Of a stretch of DNA of 64,000 nucleotides, positions 26,031 to 40,785 are shown piece after piece. Both the position numbers and the translations under genes were made by a program. The stretch is from NCBI RefSeq assembly GCF_932526225.1, contig NC_064038.1, positions 18,587,075-18,651,074 of the forward strand. The letters run 5' to 3'. How positions within the stretch are numbered: position 1 is the first letter of the stretch; every line of letters begins with the position of its first letter. The notes below the pieces were generated by a model. The model was not told where the DNA came from. It did no database searches and was given only the letters and a program-made list of their open reading frames with translations. This DNA comes from Nematostella vectensis (lineage: Eukaryota > Cnidaria > Anthozoa > Actiniaria > Edwardsiidae).

Positions 26031-27273
26031 AGTAGGGCGCGGTAAGTACTTGGATGGGTGACCGCTTCGGAATACCGTGTGCTGTAGGCATTTCCTTTTT
26101 GTTACCAAAGTACTCACAGGACTGTTATATAAAATCTATTTCTTACACAGTTCTGTCGTCTACGGCCATACCACTGAGAAAGCACCGGTTCTCGTCCGAT
26201 CACCGTAGTTAAGCTCAGTAGGGCACGGTTAGTACTTGGATGGGTTACCGCCTGGGAATACCGTGTGCTGTAGGCATTTCCTTTTTGTTATCGTGGTACT
26301 CACAGGACTGTTATATAATAGATAGATCTTAAACAGTTCTGTCGTCTACGGCCATACCACTGAGAAAGCACCGATTCTCGTCCGATCACCGAAGTTAAGC
26401 TCAGTAGGGCGCGGTAAGTACTTGGATGGGTGACCGCTTCGGAATACCGTGTGCTGTAGGCATTTACTTTTTGTCATCGAAGTACTCACAGGAGTGTTAT
26501 ATAAAATCTATTTCTTACACAGTTCTGTCGTCTACGGCCATACCACTGAGAAAGCACCGGTTCTCGTCCGATTACCGTAGTTAAGCTCATTAGGGCACGG
26601 TTAGTACTTGGACGGGTGACCGCCTGGAAATACCGTGTGCTGTAAGCATTTCCTTTTTGTTAACGAAGTACTCACAGGACTGTTATATAAAATCTATTTC
26701 TTACACAGTTCTGTCGTCTACGGCCATACCACTGAGAAAGCACCGGTTCTCGTCCGATCACCGTAGTTAAGCTCAGAAGGGCACGGTTAGTACTAGGATG
26801 GGTGACCGCTTCGGAATACCGTGTGCTGTAGGCATTTCCTTTTTGTTACCGAAGTACTCACAGGACTGTTATATCAAATCTATTTCTTACACAGTTCTGT
26901 CGTCTACGGCCATACCACTGAGAAAGCACCGGTTCTCGTCCGATCACGGTAGTTAAGCTCAGTAGGGCACGGTTAGTACTTGGACGGGTGACCGCCTGGG
27001 AATACCGTGTGCTGTAGGCATTTCCATTTTGTTATCGAGGTACTCACAGGACTGTTATATAATAGATAGATCTTAAACAGTTCTATCGTCTACGGCCATA
27101 CCACTGAGAAAGCACCGGTTCTCGTCCGATCACCAAAGTTAAGCTCAGTAGGGCACGGTTAGTACTTGGATGGGTGACCACCTGGGAATACCGTGTGCTG
27201 TAGGCATTTACTTTTTGTTTTCGAAGTACTAACAGGACTGTTATATAATAGATAGATCTTACACAGTTCTATC

Positions 27274-27392
27274 GTCTACGTCATACCACTGAGAAAGCAC
27301 CGGTTCTCGTCCAATCACCGAAGTTAAGCTCAGTAGGGCGCGGTTAGTACTTGGATGGGTGACCGCCTGGGAATACCGTGTGCTGTAGGCAT
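27274..27392 (+). pseudogene. 5S copy with the same helix I deletion as 11650
   Basis: Shares the gtctacgtcat start, G41A, and the compensating extra A in the spacer (27422-27423) with the copy at 11650, exactly 15624 bp (84 units) away. It lacks C105T. Proof of a dispersed block duplication covering both regions. Confidence 0.8.
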
Positions 27393-27487
27393 TTCCTTTT
27401 TATCATCGAAGTACTCACAGGAACTATTATATAATATATATTTCTTACACAGTTCTGTCGTCTACGGCCATACCACTGAGAAAGCAC

Positions 27488-27518
<31 letters not shown>

Positions 27519-28231
27519 AGTAGGGCACGGTTAGTACTTGGATGGGTGACCGCCTGGGAATACCGTGTGCTGTAGGCATTTCCTTTTTGTCATCGAGGTA
27601 CTCACAGGACTGTTATATAATAGATAGATCTCAAACAGTTCTATCGTCTACGGCCATACCACTGAGAAAGCACCGGTTCTCGTCCGATCACCGAATGTAA
27701 GCTCAGTAGGGCGCGGTTAGTACTTGGATGGGTGACCGCCTGGGAATACCGTGTGCTGTAGGCATTTCCTTTTTGTCATCGAAGTACTCACAGGACTGTT
27801 ATATAATAGATAGATGTTACACAGTTCTATCGTTTACGGCCATACCACTGAGAAAGCACCAGTTCTCGTCCGATCACAGAACTTAAAGTCAGAATGGCAC
27901 GGTTAGTACTTGGACGGGTGACCGCCTGGGAATACCGTGTGCTGTAGGCATTTCCTTTTTGTTATCGAGGTACTCACAGGACTGTTATATAATAGATAGG
28001 TCTTAAACAGTTCTATCGTCTACGGCCATACCACTGAGAAAGCACCGGTTCTCGTCCGATCACTGAAGTTAAGCTCAGTAGGGCGCGGTTAGTACTTGGA
28101 TGGGTGACCGCCTGGGAATACCGTGTGCTGTAGGCATTTCCTTTTTGTCATCGAAGTACTCACAGGACTGTTATATAATATATATTTCTTACACAGTTCT
28201 GTCGTCTACGGCCATACCACTTAGAAAGCAC

Positions 28232-28262
<31 letters not shown>

Positions 28263-28975
28263 AGTAGGGCGCGGTAAGTACTTGCATGGGTGACTGCTTC
28301 GGAATACCGTGTGCTGTAGGCATTTCCTTTTTGTTACCAAAGTACTCACAGGACTGTTATATAAAATCTATTTCTTACACAGTTCTGTCGTCTACGGCCA
28401 TACCACTGAGAAAGCACCGGCTCTCGTCCGATCACCGTAGTTAAGCTCAGTAGGGCACGGTTAGTACTTGGATGGGTGACCGCTTCGGAATACCGTGTGC
28501 TGTAGGCATTTCCTTTTTGTTATCGAGGTACTCACAGGACTGTTATATAATAGATAGATCTTAAACAGTTCTGTCGTCTACGACCATACCACTGAGAAAG
28601 CACCGTTTCTCGTCCGATCACCGAAGTTAAGCTCAGTAGGGCGCGGTCAGTACTTGGATGGGTGACCGCCTGGGAATACCGTGTGCTGTAGGCATTTCCT
28701 TTTTGTCATCGAAGTACTCACAGGACTGTTATATAATATATATTTCTTACACAGTTCTGTCGTCTACGGCCATACCACTGAGAAAGCACCGGTTCTCGTC
28801 CGATCACCAAAGTTAAGCTCAGTAGGGCGTGGTTAGTACTTGGATGGGTGACCGCCTGGGAATACCGTGTGCTGTAGGCATTTCCTTTTTGTTATCGTGG
28901 TACTCACAGGACTGTTATATAATAGATAGATCTTAAACAGTTCTGTCGTCTACGGCCATACCACTGAGAAAGCAC

Positions 28976-29006
<31 letters not shown>

Positions 29007-29347
29007 GGTAGGGCGCGGTAAGTACTTGGATGGGTGACCGCTTCGGAATACCGTGTGCTGTAGGCCCTTCCTTTTTGTTACCAAAGTACTCACAGGACTG
29101 TTATATAAAATCTATTTCTTACACAGTTCTGTCGTCTACGGCCATACCACTGAGAAAGCACCGGTTCTCGTCCGATCACCGTAGTTAAGCTCAGTAGGGC
29201 ACGGTTAGTACTTGGATGGGTGACCGCCTGGGAATACCGTGTGCTGTAGGCATTTCCTTTTTGTTATCGAGGTACTCACAGGACTGTTATATAATAGATA
29301 GATCTTAAACAGTTCTGTCGTCTAAGACCATACCACTGAGAAAGCAC

Positions 29348-29378
<31 letters not shown>

Positions 29379-29533
29379 AGTAGGGCGCGGTTAGTACTTG
29401 GAAGGGTGACCGCCTGGGAATACCGTGTGCTGTAGGCATTTCCTTTTTGTCATCGAAGTACTCACAGGACTGTTATATAATAGATAGATCTTACACAGTT
29501 CTATCGTCTACGGCCATACCACTTAGAAAGCAC

Positions 29534-29564
<31 letters not shown>

Positions 29565-29905
29565 ATTAGGAAGCGGTTAGTACTTGAATGGGTGACCGCT
29601 TCGGAATACCGTGTGCTGTAGGCATTTCCTTTTTGTTATCGAGGTACTGACAGGACTGTTATATAATAGATAGATGTTACACAGTTCTATCGTTTACGGC
29701 CATACCACTGAGAAAGCACCAGTTCTCGTCCGATCACAGAACTTAAAGTCAGTATGGCACGGTTAGTACTTGGACGGGTGACCGCCTGGGAATACCGTGT
29801 GCTGTAGGCATTTCCTTTTTGTTATCGAGGTACTCACAGGACTGTTATATAATAGATAGATCTTAAACAGTTCTATCGTCTACGGCCATACCACTGAGAA
29901 AGCAC

Positions 29906-29936
<31 letters not shown>

Positions 29937-30091
29937 AGTAGGGCGCGGTTAGTACTTGGATGGGTGACCGCCTGGGAATACCGTGTGCTGTAGGCATTTA
30001 CTTTTTGTTTTCGAAGTACTAACAGGACTGTTATATAATAGATAGATCTTACACAGTTCTATCGTCTACGGCCATACCACTGAGAAAGCAC

Positions 30092-30122
<31 letters not shown>

Positions 30123-30277
30123 AGTAGGGCGCGGTTAGTACTTGGATGGGTGACCGCCTGGGAATACCGTGTGCTGTAGGCATTTCCTTTTTGTCATCGA
30201 AGTACTCACAGGACTGTTATATAATATATATTTCTTACACAGTTCTGTCGTCTACGGCCATACCACTGAGAAAGCAC

Positions 30278-30308
<31 letters not shown>

Positions 30309-30807
30309 AGTAGGGCGCGGTTAGTACTTGGATGGGTGACCGCCTGGGAATACCGTGTGCTGTAGGCATTTCCTTTTTGTCATCGATGTACTCACAGGAC
30401 TGTTATATAATAGATAGATCTTACACAGTTCTGTCGTCTACGGCCATACCACTGAGAAAGCACCGGTTCTCGTCCGATCACCGTAGTTAAGCTCAGTAGG
30501 GCACGGTTAGTACTTGGATGGGTGACCGCCTGGGAATACCGTGTGCTGTAGGCATTTCCTTTTTGTTATCGAGGTACTCACAGGACTGTTATATAATAGA
30601 TAGATATTAAACAGTTCTCTCGTCTACGGCCATACCACTGAGAAAGCACCGGTTCTCGTCCGATCACCGTAGTTAAGCTCAGTAGGGCACGGTTAGTACT
30701 TGGATGGGTGACCGCCTGGGAATACCGTGTGCTGTAGGCATTTCCTTTTTGTTATCGAGGTACTCACAGGACTGTTATATAATAGATAGATCTTAAACAG
30801 TTCTGTC

Positions 30808-30835
30808 GTCTACGACCATGCCACTGAGAAAGCAC

Positions 30836-30866
<31 letters not shown>

Positions 30867-30927
30867 AGTAGGGCGCGGTTAGTACTTGGATGGGTGACCG
30901 CCTGGGAATACCGTGTGCTGTAGGCAT
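30808..30927 (+). rRNA. 5S rRNA copy, G8A with A13G
   Basis: Reads gtctacgaccatgcc. Together with its twin at 34900 it marks the 22-unit duplication. Confidence 0.87.
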
Positions 30928-31021
30928 TTCCTTTTTGTCATCGAAGTACTCACAGGACTGTTAGATAATAGATAGATCTTACACAGTTCTATCGTCTACG
31001 GCCATACCACTTAGAAAGCAC

Positions 31022-31052
<31 letters not shown>

Positions 31053-31393
31053 AGTAGGGCGCGGTAAGTACTTGGATGGGTGACCGCCTGGGAATACCGT
31101 GTGCTGTAGGCATTTCCTTTTTGTCATCGAAGTACTCACAGGACTGTTATATAATAGATAGATCTTACACAGTTCTATCGTTTACGGCCATACCACTGAG
31201 AAAGCACCAGTTCTCGTCCGATCACAGAACTTAAAGTCAGTAGGACACGGTTAGTAGTTGGACGGGTGACCGCCTGGGAATACCGTGTGCTGTAGGCATT
31301 TCCTTTTTGTTATCGAGGTACTCACAGGACTGTTATATAATAGATAGATCTTAAACAGTTCTATCGTCTACGGCCATACCACTGAGAAAGCAC

Positions 31394-31424
<31 letters not shown>

Positions 31425-31579
31425 AGTAGGGCGCGGTTAGTACTTGGATGGGTGACCGCCTGGGAATACCGTGTGCTGTAGGCATTTACGTTTTGTTTTC
31501 GAAGTACTAACAGGACTGTTATATAATAGATAGATCTTACACAGTTCTATCGTCTACGGCCATACCACTGAAAAAGCAC

Positions 31580-31610
<31 letters not shown>

Positions 31611-32137
31611 AGTAGGGCGCGGTTAGTACTTGGATGGGTGACCGCCTGGGAATACCGTGTGCTGTAGGCATTTCCTTTTTGTCATCGAAGTACTCACAGG
31701 ACTGTTATATAATATATATTTCTTACACAGTTCTGTCGTCTACGGCCATACCACTGAGAAAGCACCGGTTCTCGTCCGATCACCGAATTTAAGCTCAGTA
31801 GGGCGCGGTAAGTACTTGGATAGGTGACCGCTTCGGAATACCGTGTGCTGTTGGCATTTCCTTTTTGTTATCGAGGTACTGACAGTACTGTTATATAATA
31901 TATAGATGTTACACAGTTCTATCGTTTACGGCCATACCACTGAGAAAGCACCAGTTCTCGTCCGATCACAGAACTTAAAGTCAGTAGGGCACGGTTAGTA
32001 CTTGGACGGGTGACCACCTGGGAATACCGTGTGCTGTAGGCATTTCCTTTTTGTTATCGAGGTACTCACAGGACTGTTATATAATAGATAGATCTTAAAC
32101 TGTTCTAACGTCTACGGCCATACCACTGAGAAAGCAC

Positions 32138-32168
<31 letters not shown>

Positions 32169-32323
32169 AGTAGGGCGCGGTTAGTACTTGGATGGGTGAC
32201 CGCCTGGGAATACCGTGTGCTGTAGGCATTTCCTTTTTGTCATCGAAGTACTCACGGGACTGTTATATAATATATATTTCTTACACAGTTCTGTCGTCTA
32301 CGGCCATACCACTGAGAAAGCAC

Positions 32324-32354
<31 letters not shown>

Positions 32355-32481
32355 AGTAGGGCGCGGTTAGTACTTGGATGGGTGACCGCCTGGGAATACC
32401 GTGTGCTGTAGGCATTTCCTTTTTGTCATCGAAGTACTCACAGGACTGTTATATAATAGATAGATCTTACACAGTTCTATC

Positions 32482-32509
32482 GTCTACGGCCATACCACTT
32501 AGAAAGCAG

Positions 32510-32540
<31 letters not shown>

Positions 32541-32601
32541 AGTAGGGCGCGGTAAGTACTTGGATGGGTGACCGCTTCAGAATACCGTGTGCTGTAGGCA
32601 T
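32482..32601 (+). rRNA. 5S rRNA copy, class C with C28G
   Basis: agcagcgg replaces agcaccgg at the start of helix III, and the 94-99 region reads cttcag. The twin is at 36574. Confidence 0.86.
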
Positions 32602-32881
32602 TTCCTTTTTCTTACCAAAGTAGTCACAGGACTGTTATATAAAATCTATTTCTTACACAGTTCTGTCGTCTACGGCCATACCACTGAGAAAGCACCGGTT
32701 CTCGTCCGATCACCGTAGTTAAGCTCAGTAGGGCACGGTTAGTACTTGGATGGGTGACCGCCTGGGAATACCGTGTGCTGTAGGCATTTCCTTTTTGTGA
32801 TCGTGGTACTCACAGGACTGTTATATAATAGATAGATCTTAAACAGTTTTGTCGTCTACGGCCATACCACTGAGAAAGCAC

Positions 32882-32912
<31 letters not shown>

Positions 32913-33439
32913 AGTAGGGCGCGGTAAGTACTTGGATGGGTGACCGCTTCGGAATACCGTGTGCTGTAGGCATTTCCTTTTTGTTACCGAAGTACTCACA
33001 GGAGTGTTATATAAAATCTATTTCTTACACAGTTCTGTCGTCTACGGCCATACCACTGAGAAAGCACCGGTTCTCGTCCGATTACCGTAGTTAAGCTCAT
33101 TAGGGCACGGTTAGTACTTGGACGGGTGACCGCCTGGAAATACCGTGTGCTGTAGGCATTTCCTTTTTGTTAACGAAGTACTCACAGGACTGTTATATAA
33201 AATCTATTTCTTACACAGTTCTGTCGTCTACGGCCATACCACTGAGAAAGCACCGGTTCTCGTCCGATCACCGTAGTTAAGCTCAGTAGGGCACGGTTAG
33301 TACTTGGATTGGTGACCGCTTCGGAATACCGTGTGCTGTAGGCATTTCCTTTTTGTTACCGAAGTACTCACAGGACTGTTATATCAAATCTATTTCTTAC
33401 ACAGTTCTGTCGTCTACGGCCATACCACTGAGAAAGCAC

Positions 33440-33470
<31 letters not shown>

Positions 33471-33625
33471 AGTAGGGCGCGGTTAGTACTTGGAAGGGTG
33501 ACCGCCTGGGAATACCGTGTGCTGTAGGCATTTCCTTTTTGTCATCGAAGTACTCACAGGACTGTTATATAATAGATAGATCTTACACAGTTCTATCGTC
33601 TACGGCCATACCACTTAGAAAGCAC

Positions 33626-33656
<31 letters not shown>

Positions 33657-33997
33657 ATTAGGAAGCGGTTAGTACTTGAATGGGTGACCGCTTCGGAATA
33701 CCGTGTGCTGTAGGCATTTCCTTTTTGTTATCGAGGTACTGACAGGACTGTTATATAATAGATAGATGTTACACAGTTCTATCGTTTACGGCCATACCAC
33801 TGAGAAAGCACCAGTTCTCGTCCGATCACAGAACTTAAAGTCAGTATGGCACGGTTAGTACTTGGACGGGTGACCGCCTGGGAATACCGTGTGCTGTAGG
33901 CATTTCCTTTTTGTTATCGAGGTACTCACAGGACTGTTATATAATAGATAGATCTTAAACAGTTCTATCGTCTACGGCCATACCACTGAGAAAGCAC

Positions 33998-34028
<31 letters not shown>

Positions 34029-34183
34029 AGTAGGGCGCGGTTAGTACTTGGATGGGTGACCGCCTGGGAATACCGTGTGCTGTAGGCATTTACTTTTTGT
34101 TTTCGAAGTACTAACAGGACTGTTATATAATAGATAGATCTTACACAGTTCTATCGTCTACGGCCATACCACTGAGAAAGCAC

Positions 34184-34214
<31 letters not shown>

Positions 34215-34369
34215 AGTAGGGCGCGGTTAGTACTTGGATGGGTGACCGCCTGGGAATACCGTGTGCTGTAGGCATTTCCTTTTTGTCATCGAAGTACTCA
34301 CAGGACTGTTATATAATATATATTTCTTACACAGTTCTGTCGTCTACGGCCATACCACTGAGAAAGCAC

Positions 34370-34400
<31 letters not shown>

Positions 34401-34927
34401 AGTAGGGCGCGGTTAGTACTTGGATGGGTGACCGCCTGGGAATACCGTGTGCTGTAGGCATTTCCTTTTTGTCATCGATGTACTCACAGGACTGTTATAT
34501 AATAGATAGATCTTACACAGTTCTGTCGTCTACGGCCATACCACTGAGAAAGCACCGGTTCTCGTCCGATCACCGTAGTTAAGCTCAGTAGGGCACGGTT
34601 AGTACTTGGATGGGTGACCGCCTGGGAATACCGTGTGCTGTAGGCATTTCCTTTTTGTTATCGAGGTACTCACAGGACTGTTATATAATAGATAGATATT
34701 AAACAGTTCTCTCGTCTACGGCCATACCACTGAGAAAGCACCGGTTCTCGTCCGATCACCGTAGTTAAGCTCAGTAGGGCACGGTTAGTACTTGGATGGG
34801 TGACCGCCTGGGAATACCGTGTGCTGTAGGCATTTCCTTTTTGTTATCGAGGTACTCACAGGACTGTTATATAATAGATAGATCTTAAACAGTTCTGTCG
34901 TCTACGACCATGCCACTGAGAAAGCAC

Positions 34928-34958
<31 letters not shown>

Positions 34959-35113
34959 AGTAGGGCGCGGTTAGTACTTGGATGGGTGACCGCCTGGGAA
35001 TACCGTGTGCTGTAGGCATTTCCTTTTTGTCATCGAAGTACTCACAGGACTGTTAGATAATAGATAGATCTTACACAGTTCTATCGTCTACGGCCATACC
35101 ACTTAGAAAGCAC

Positions 35114-35144
<31 letters not shown>

Positions 35145-35485
35145 AGTAGGGCGCGGTAAGTACTTGGATGGGTGACCGCCTGGGAATACCGTGTGCTGTA
35201 GGCATTTCCTTTTTGTCATCGAAGTACTCACAGGACTGTTATATAATAGATAGATCTTACACAGTTCTATCGTTTACGGCCATACCACTGAGAAAGCACC
35301 AGTTCTCGTCCGATCACAGAACTTAAAGTCAGTAGGACACGGTTAGTAGTTGGACGGGTGACCGCCTGGGAATACCGTGTGCTGTAGGCATTTCCTTTTT
35401 GTTATCGAGGTACTCACAGGACTGTTATATAATAGATAGATCTTAAACAGTTCTATCGTCTACGGCCATACCACTGAGAAAGCAC

Positions 35486-35516
<31 letters not shown>

Positions 35517-35671
35517 AGTAGGGCGCGGTTAGTACTTGGATGGGTGACCGCCTGGGAATACCGTGTGCTGTAGGCATTTACGTTTTGTTTTCGAAGTACT
35601 AACAGGACTGTTATATAATAGATAGATCTTACACAGTTCTATCGTCTACGGCCATACCACTGAAAAAGCAC

Positions 35672-35702
<31 letters not shown>

Positions 35703-36229
35703 AGTAGGGCGCGGTTAGTACTTGGATGGGTGACCGCCTGGGAATACCGTGTGCTGTAGGCATTTCCTTTTTGTCATCGAAGTACTCACAGGACTGTTAT
35801 ATAATATATATTTCTTACACAGTTCTGTCGTCTACGGCCATACCACTGAGAAAGCACCGGTTCTCGTCCGATCACCGAATTTAAGCTCAGTAGGGCGCGG
35901 TAAGTACTTTGATAGGTGACCGCTTCGGAATACCGTGTGCTGTTGGCATTTCCTTTTTGTTATCGAGGTACTGACAGTACTGTTATATAATAGATAGATG
36001 TTACACAGTTCTATCGTTTACGGCCATACCACTGAGAAAGCACCAGTTCTCGTCCGATCACAGAACTTAAAGTCAGTAGGGCACGGTTAGTACTTGGACG
36101 GGTGACCACCTGGGAATACCGTGTGCTGTAGGCATTTCCTTTTTGTTATCGAGGTACTCACAGGACTGTTATATAATAGATAGATCTTAAACTGTTCTAA
36201 CGTCTACGGCCATACCACTGAGAAAGCAC

Positions 36230-36260
<31 letters not shown>

Positions 36261-36415
36261 AGTAGGGCGCGGTTAGTACTTGGATGGGTGACCGCCTGGG
36301 AATACCGTGTGCTGTAGGCATTTCCTTTTTGTCATCGAAGTACTCACGGGACTGTTATATAATATATATTTCTTACACAGTTCTGTCGTCTACGGCCATA
36401 CCACTGAGAAAGCAC

Positions 36416-36446
<31 letters not shown>

Positions 36447-36601
36447 AGTAGGGCGCGGTTAGTACTTGGATGGGTGACCGCCTGGGAATACCGTGTGCTG
36501 TAGGCATTTCCTTTTTGTCATCGAAGTACTCACAGGACTGTTATATAATAGATAGATCTTACACAGTTCTATCGTCTACGGCCATACCACTTAGAAAGCA
36601 G

Positions 36602-36632
<31 letters not shown>

Positions 36633-36973
36633 AGTAGGGCGCGGTAAGTACTTGGATGGGTGACCGCTTCAGAATACCGTGTGCTGTAGGCATTTCCTTT
36701 TTCTTACCAAAGTAGTCACAGGACTGTTATATAAAATCTATTTCTTACACAGTTCTGTCGTCTACGGCCATACCACTGAGAAAGCACCGGTTCTCGTCCG
36801 ATCACCGTAGTTAAGCTCAGTAGGGCACGGTTAGTACTTGGATGGGTGACCGCCTGGGAATACCGTGTGCTGTAGGCATTTCCTTTTTGTGATCGTGGTA
36901 CTCACAGGACTGTTATATAATAGATAGATCTTAAACAGTTTTGTCGTCTACGGCCATACCACTGAGAAAGCAC

Positions 36974-37004
<31 letters not shown>

Positions 37005-37531
37005 AGTAGGGCGCGGTAAGTACTTGGATGGGTGACCGCTTCGGAATACCGTGTGCTGTAGGCATTTCCTTTTTGTTACCGAAGTACTCACAGGAGTGTT
37101 ATATAAAATCTATTTCTTACACAGTTCTGTCGTCTACGGCCATACCACTGAGAAAGCACCGGTTCTCGTCCGATTACCGTAGTTAAGCTCATTAGGGCAC
37201 GGTTAGTACTTGGACGGGTGACCGCCTGGAAATACCGTGTGCTGTAGGCATTTCCTTTTTGTTAACGAAGTACTCACAGGACTGTTATATAAAATCTATT
37301 TCTTACACAGTTCTGTCGTCTACGGCCATACCACTGAGAAAGCACCGGTTCTCGTCCGATCACCGTAGTTAAGCTCAGTAGGGCACGGTTAGTACTTGGA
37401 TTGGTGACCGCTTCGGAATACCGTGTGCTGTAGGCATTTCCTTTTTGTTACCGAAGTACTCACAGGACTGTTATATCAAATCTATTTCTTACACAGTTCT
37501 GTCGTCTACGGCCATACCACTGAGAAAGCAC

Positions 37532-37562
<31 letters not shown>

Positions 37563-37903
37563 AGTAGGGCACGGTTAGTACTTGGATGGGTGACCACCTG
37601 GTAATACCGTGTGCTGTAGGCATTTAATTTTTGTTTTCGAAGTACTAACAGGACTGTTATATAATAGATAGATCTTACACAGTTCTATCGTCTACGGCCA
37701 TACCACTGAGAAAGCACCGATTCTCGTCCAATCACCGAAGTTAAGCTCAGTAGGGCGCGGTTAGTACTTGGATGGGTGACCGCCTGGGAATACCGTGTGC
37801 TGTAGGCATTTCCTTTTTGTCATCGAAGTACTCACAGGACTGTTATATAATATATATTTCTTACACAGTTCTGTCGTCTACGGCCATACCACTGAGAAAG
37901 CAC

Positions 37904-37934
<31 letters not shown>

Positions 37935-38275
37935 AGTAGGGCACGGTTAGTACTTGGATGGGTGACCGCCTGGGAATACCGTGTGCTGTAGGCATTTCCT
38001 TTTTGTCATCGAGGTACTCACAGGACTGTTATATAATAGATAGATCTTAAACAGTTCTATCGTCTACGGCCATACCACTGAGAAAGCACCGGTTCTCGTC
38101 CGATCACCGAATTTAAGCTCAGTAGGGCGCGGTTAGTACTTGGATGGGTGACCGCCTGGGAATACCGTGTGCTGTAGGCATTTCCTTTTTGTCATCGAAG
38201 TACTCACAGGACTGTTATATAATAGATAGATCTTACACAGTTCTATCATCTACGGCCATACCACTTAGAAAGCAC

Positions 38276-38306
<31 letters not shown>

Positions 38307-38647
38307 AGTAGGGCGCGGTAAGTACTTGGATGGGTGACCACTTCGGAATACCGTGTGCTGTAGGCATTTCCTTTTTGTTATCGAGGTACTGACAGGACTG
38401 TTATATAATAGATAGATGTTACACAGTTCTATCGTTTACGGCCATACCACTGAGAAAGCACCAGTTCTCGTCCGATCACAGAACTTAAAGTCAGTATGGC
38501 ACGGTTAGTACTTGGACGGGTGACCGCCTGGGAATACCGTGTGCTGTAGGCATTTCCTTTTTGTTATCGAGGTACTCACAGGACTGTTATATAATAGATA
38601 GATCTTAAACAGTTCTATCGTCTACGGCCATACCACTGAGAAAGCAC

Positions 38648-38678
<31 letters not shown>

Positions 38679-39019
38679 AGTAGGGCGCGGTTAGTACTTG
38701 GATGGGTGACCGCCTGGGAATACCGTGTGCTGTAGGCATTTACTTTTTGTTTTCGAAGTACTAACAGGACTGTTATATAATAGATAGATCTTACACAGTT
38801 CTATCGTCTACGGCCATACCACTGAGAAAGCACCGGTTCTCGTTCGATCACCGAAGTTAAGCTCAGTAGGGCGCGGTTAGTACTTGGATGGGTGACCGCC
38901 TGGGAATACCGTGTGCTGTAGGCATTTCCTTTTTGTCATCGAAGTACTCACAGGACTGTTATATAATATATATTTCTTACATAGTTCTGTCGTCTACGGC
39001 CATACCACTGAGAAAGCAC

Positions 39020-39050
<31 letters not shown>

Positions 39051-39205
39051 AGTAGGGCGCGGTTAGTACTTGGATGGGTGACCGCCTGGGAATACCGTGT
39101 GCTGTAGGCATTTCATTTTTGTCATCGAAGTACTCACAGGACTGTTATATAATAGATAGATCTTACACAGTTCTATCGTCTACGGCCATACCACTTAGAA
39201 AGCAC

Positions 39206-39236
<31 letters not shown>

Positions 39237-39577
39237 AGTAGGGCGCGGTAAGTACTTGGATGGGTGACCGCTTCGGAATACCGTGTGCTGTAGGCATTTC
39301 CTTTTTGTTACCAAAGTACTCACAGGACTGTTATATAAAATCTATTTCTTACACAGTTCTGTCGTCTACGGCCATACCACTGAGAAAGCACCGGTTCTCG
39401 TCCGATCACCGTAGTTAAGCTCAGTAGGGCACGGTTAGTACTTGGATGGGTGACCGCCTGGGAATACCGTGTGCTGTAGGCATTTCCTTTTTGTTATCGA
39501 GGTACTCACAGGACTGTTATATAATAGATAGATCTTAAACAGTTCTGTCGTCTACGACCATACCACTGAGAAAGCAC

Positions 39578-39608
<31 letters not shown>

Positions 39609-39763
39609 AGTAGGGCGCGGTTAGTACTTGGATGGGTGACCGCCTGGGAATACCGTGTGCTGTAGGCATTTCCTTTTTGTCATCGAAGTACTCACAGGAC
39701 TGTTAGATAATAGATAGATCTTACACAGTTCTATCGTCTACGGCCATACCACTTAGAAAGCAC

Positions 39764-39794
<31 letters not shown>

Positions 39795-40135
39795 AGTAGG
39801 GCGCGGTAAGTACTTGGATGGGTGACCGCCTGGGAATACCGTGTGCTGTAGGCATTTCCTTTTTGTCATCGAAGTACTCACAGGACTGTTATATAATAGA
39901 TTGATCTTACACAGTTCTATCGTTTACGGCCATACCACTGAGAAAGCACCAGTTCTCGTCCGATCACAGAACTTAAAGTCAGTAGGGCACGGTTAGTACT
40001 TGGACGGGTGACCGCCTGGGAATACCGTGTGCTGTAGGCATTTCCTTTTTGTTATCGAGGTACTCACAGGACTGTTATATAATAGATAGATCTTAAACAG
40101 TTCTATCGTCTACGGCCATACCACTGAGAAAGCAC

Positions 40136-40166
<31 letters not shown>

Positions 40167-40479
40167 AGTAGGGCGCGGTTAGTACTTGGATGGGTGACCG
40201 CCTGGGAATACCGTGTGCTGTAGGCATTTACTTTTTGTTTTCGAGGTACTAACAGGACTGTTATATAATAGATAGATCTTACACAGTTCTATCGTCTACG
40301 GCCATACCACTGAAAAAGCACCGGTTCTCGTCCGATCACCGAACTTAAGCTCAGTAGGGCGCGGCTAGTATTTGGATGGGTGACCGCCTGGGAATACCGT
40401 GTGCTGTAGGCATTTCCTTTTTGTTACCGAAGTACTCACAGGACTGTTATATAAAATCTATTTCTTACACAGTTCTGTC

Positions 40480-40599
40480 GTCTACGGCCATACCACTGAG
40501 AAAGCACCGGTTCCCGTCCTATTACCGTAGTTAAGCTCATTAGGGCACGGTTAGTACTTGGACGGGTGACCGCCTGGAAATACCGTGTGCTGTAGGCAT
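40480..40599 (+). rRNA. 5S rRNA copy, class E with T35C and G41T
   Basis: Class E with ttcccgtcctattacc in the helix III hairpin, so loop changes T35C, G41T and C44T are combined. Same form at 49036 and 54430. Confidence 0.85.
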
Positions 40600-40665
40600 T
40601 TCCTTTTTGTTACCGAAGTACTCACAGGACTGTTATATAAAATCTATTTCTTACACACTTCTGTC

Positions 40666-40785
40666 GTCTACGGCCGTACCACTGAAAAAGCACCGGTTCT
40701 CGTCCGATCACCGTAGTTAAGCTCAGTAGGGCACGGTTAGTACTTGGACGGGTGACCGCCTGGGAATACCGTGTGCTGTACGCAT
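40666..40785 (+). rRNA. 5S rRNA copy, class B-like with A11G and G21A
   Basis: T49, A68 and C84, with cggccgtacc (A11G) and tgaaaaagc (G21A, facing C57). It ends in gtacgc (G116C, facing C3) and is followed by the cttatcgatg spacer. Three helix defects suggest a weak copy. Confidence 0.83.

Larger units (their letters stand above)
29328..37570 (+). repeat. Tandem duplication of 22 units (4092 bp)
   Basis: Sequence from about 29328 to 33478 reappears 4092 bp further on (about 33420 to 37570) with only a few differences that I could find, such as ttggatagg against tttgatagg at 31817/35909. Rare marks shared by both include taggacacgg with tagttgg in D copies (31180, 35272), agcagcgg (32482, 36574), A13G (30808, 34900) and tttacgttttg (31487, 35579). 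Both junctions fall inside a 5S coding region, as expected for unequal crossing over between genes. Confidence 0.88.
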
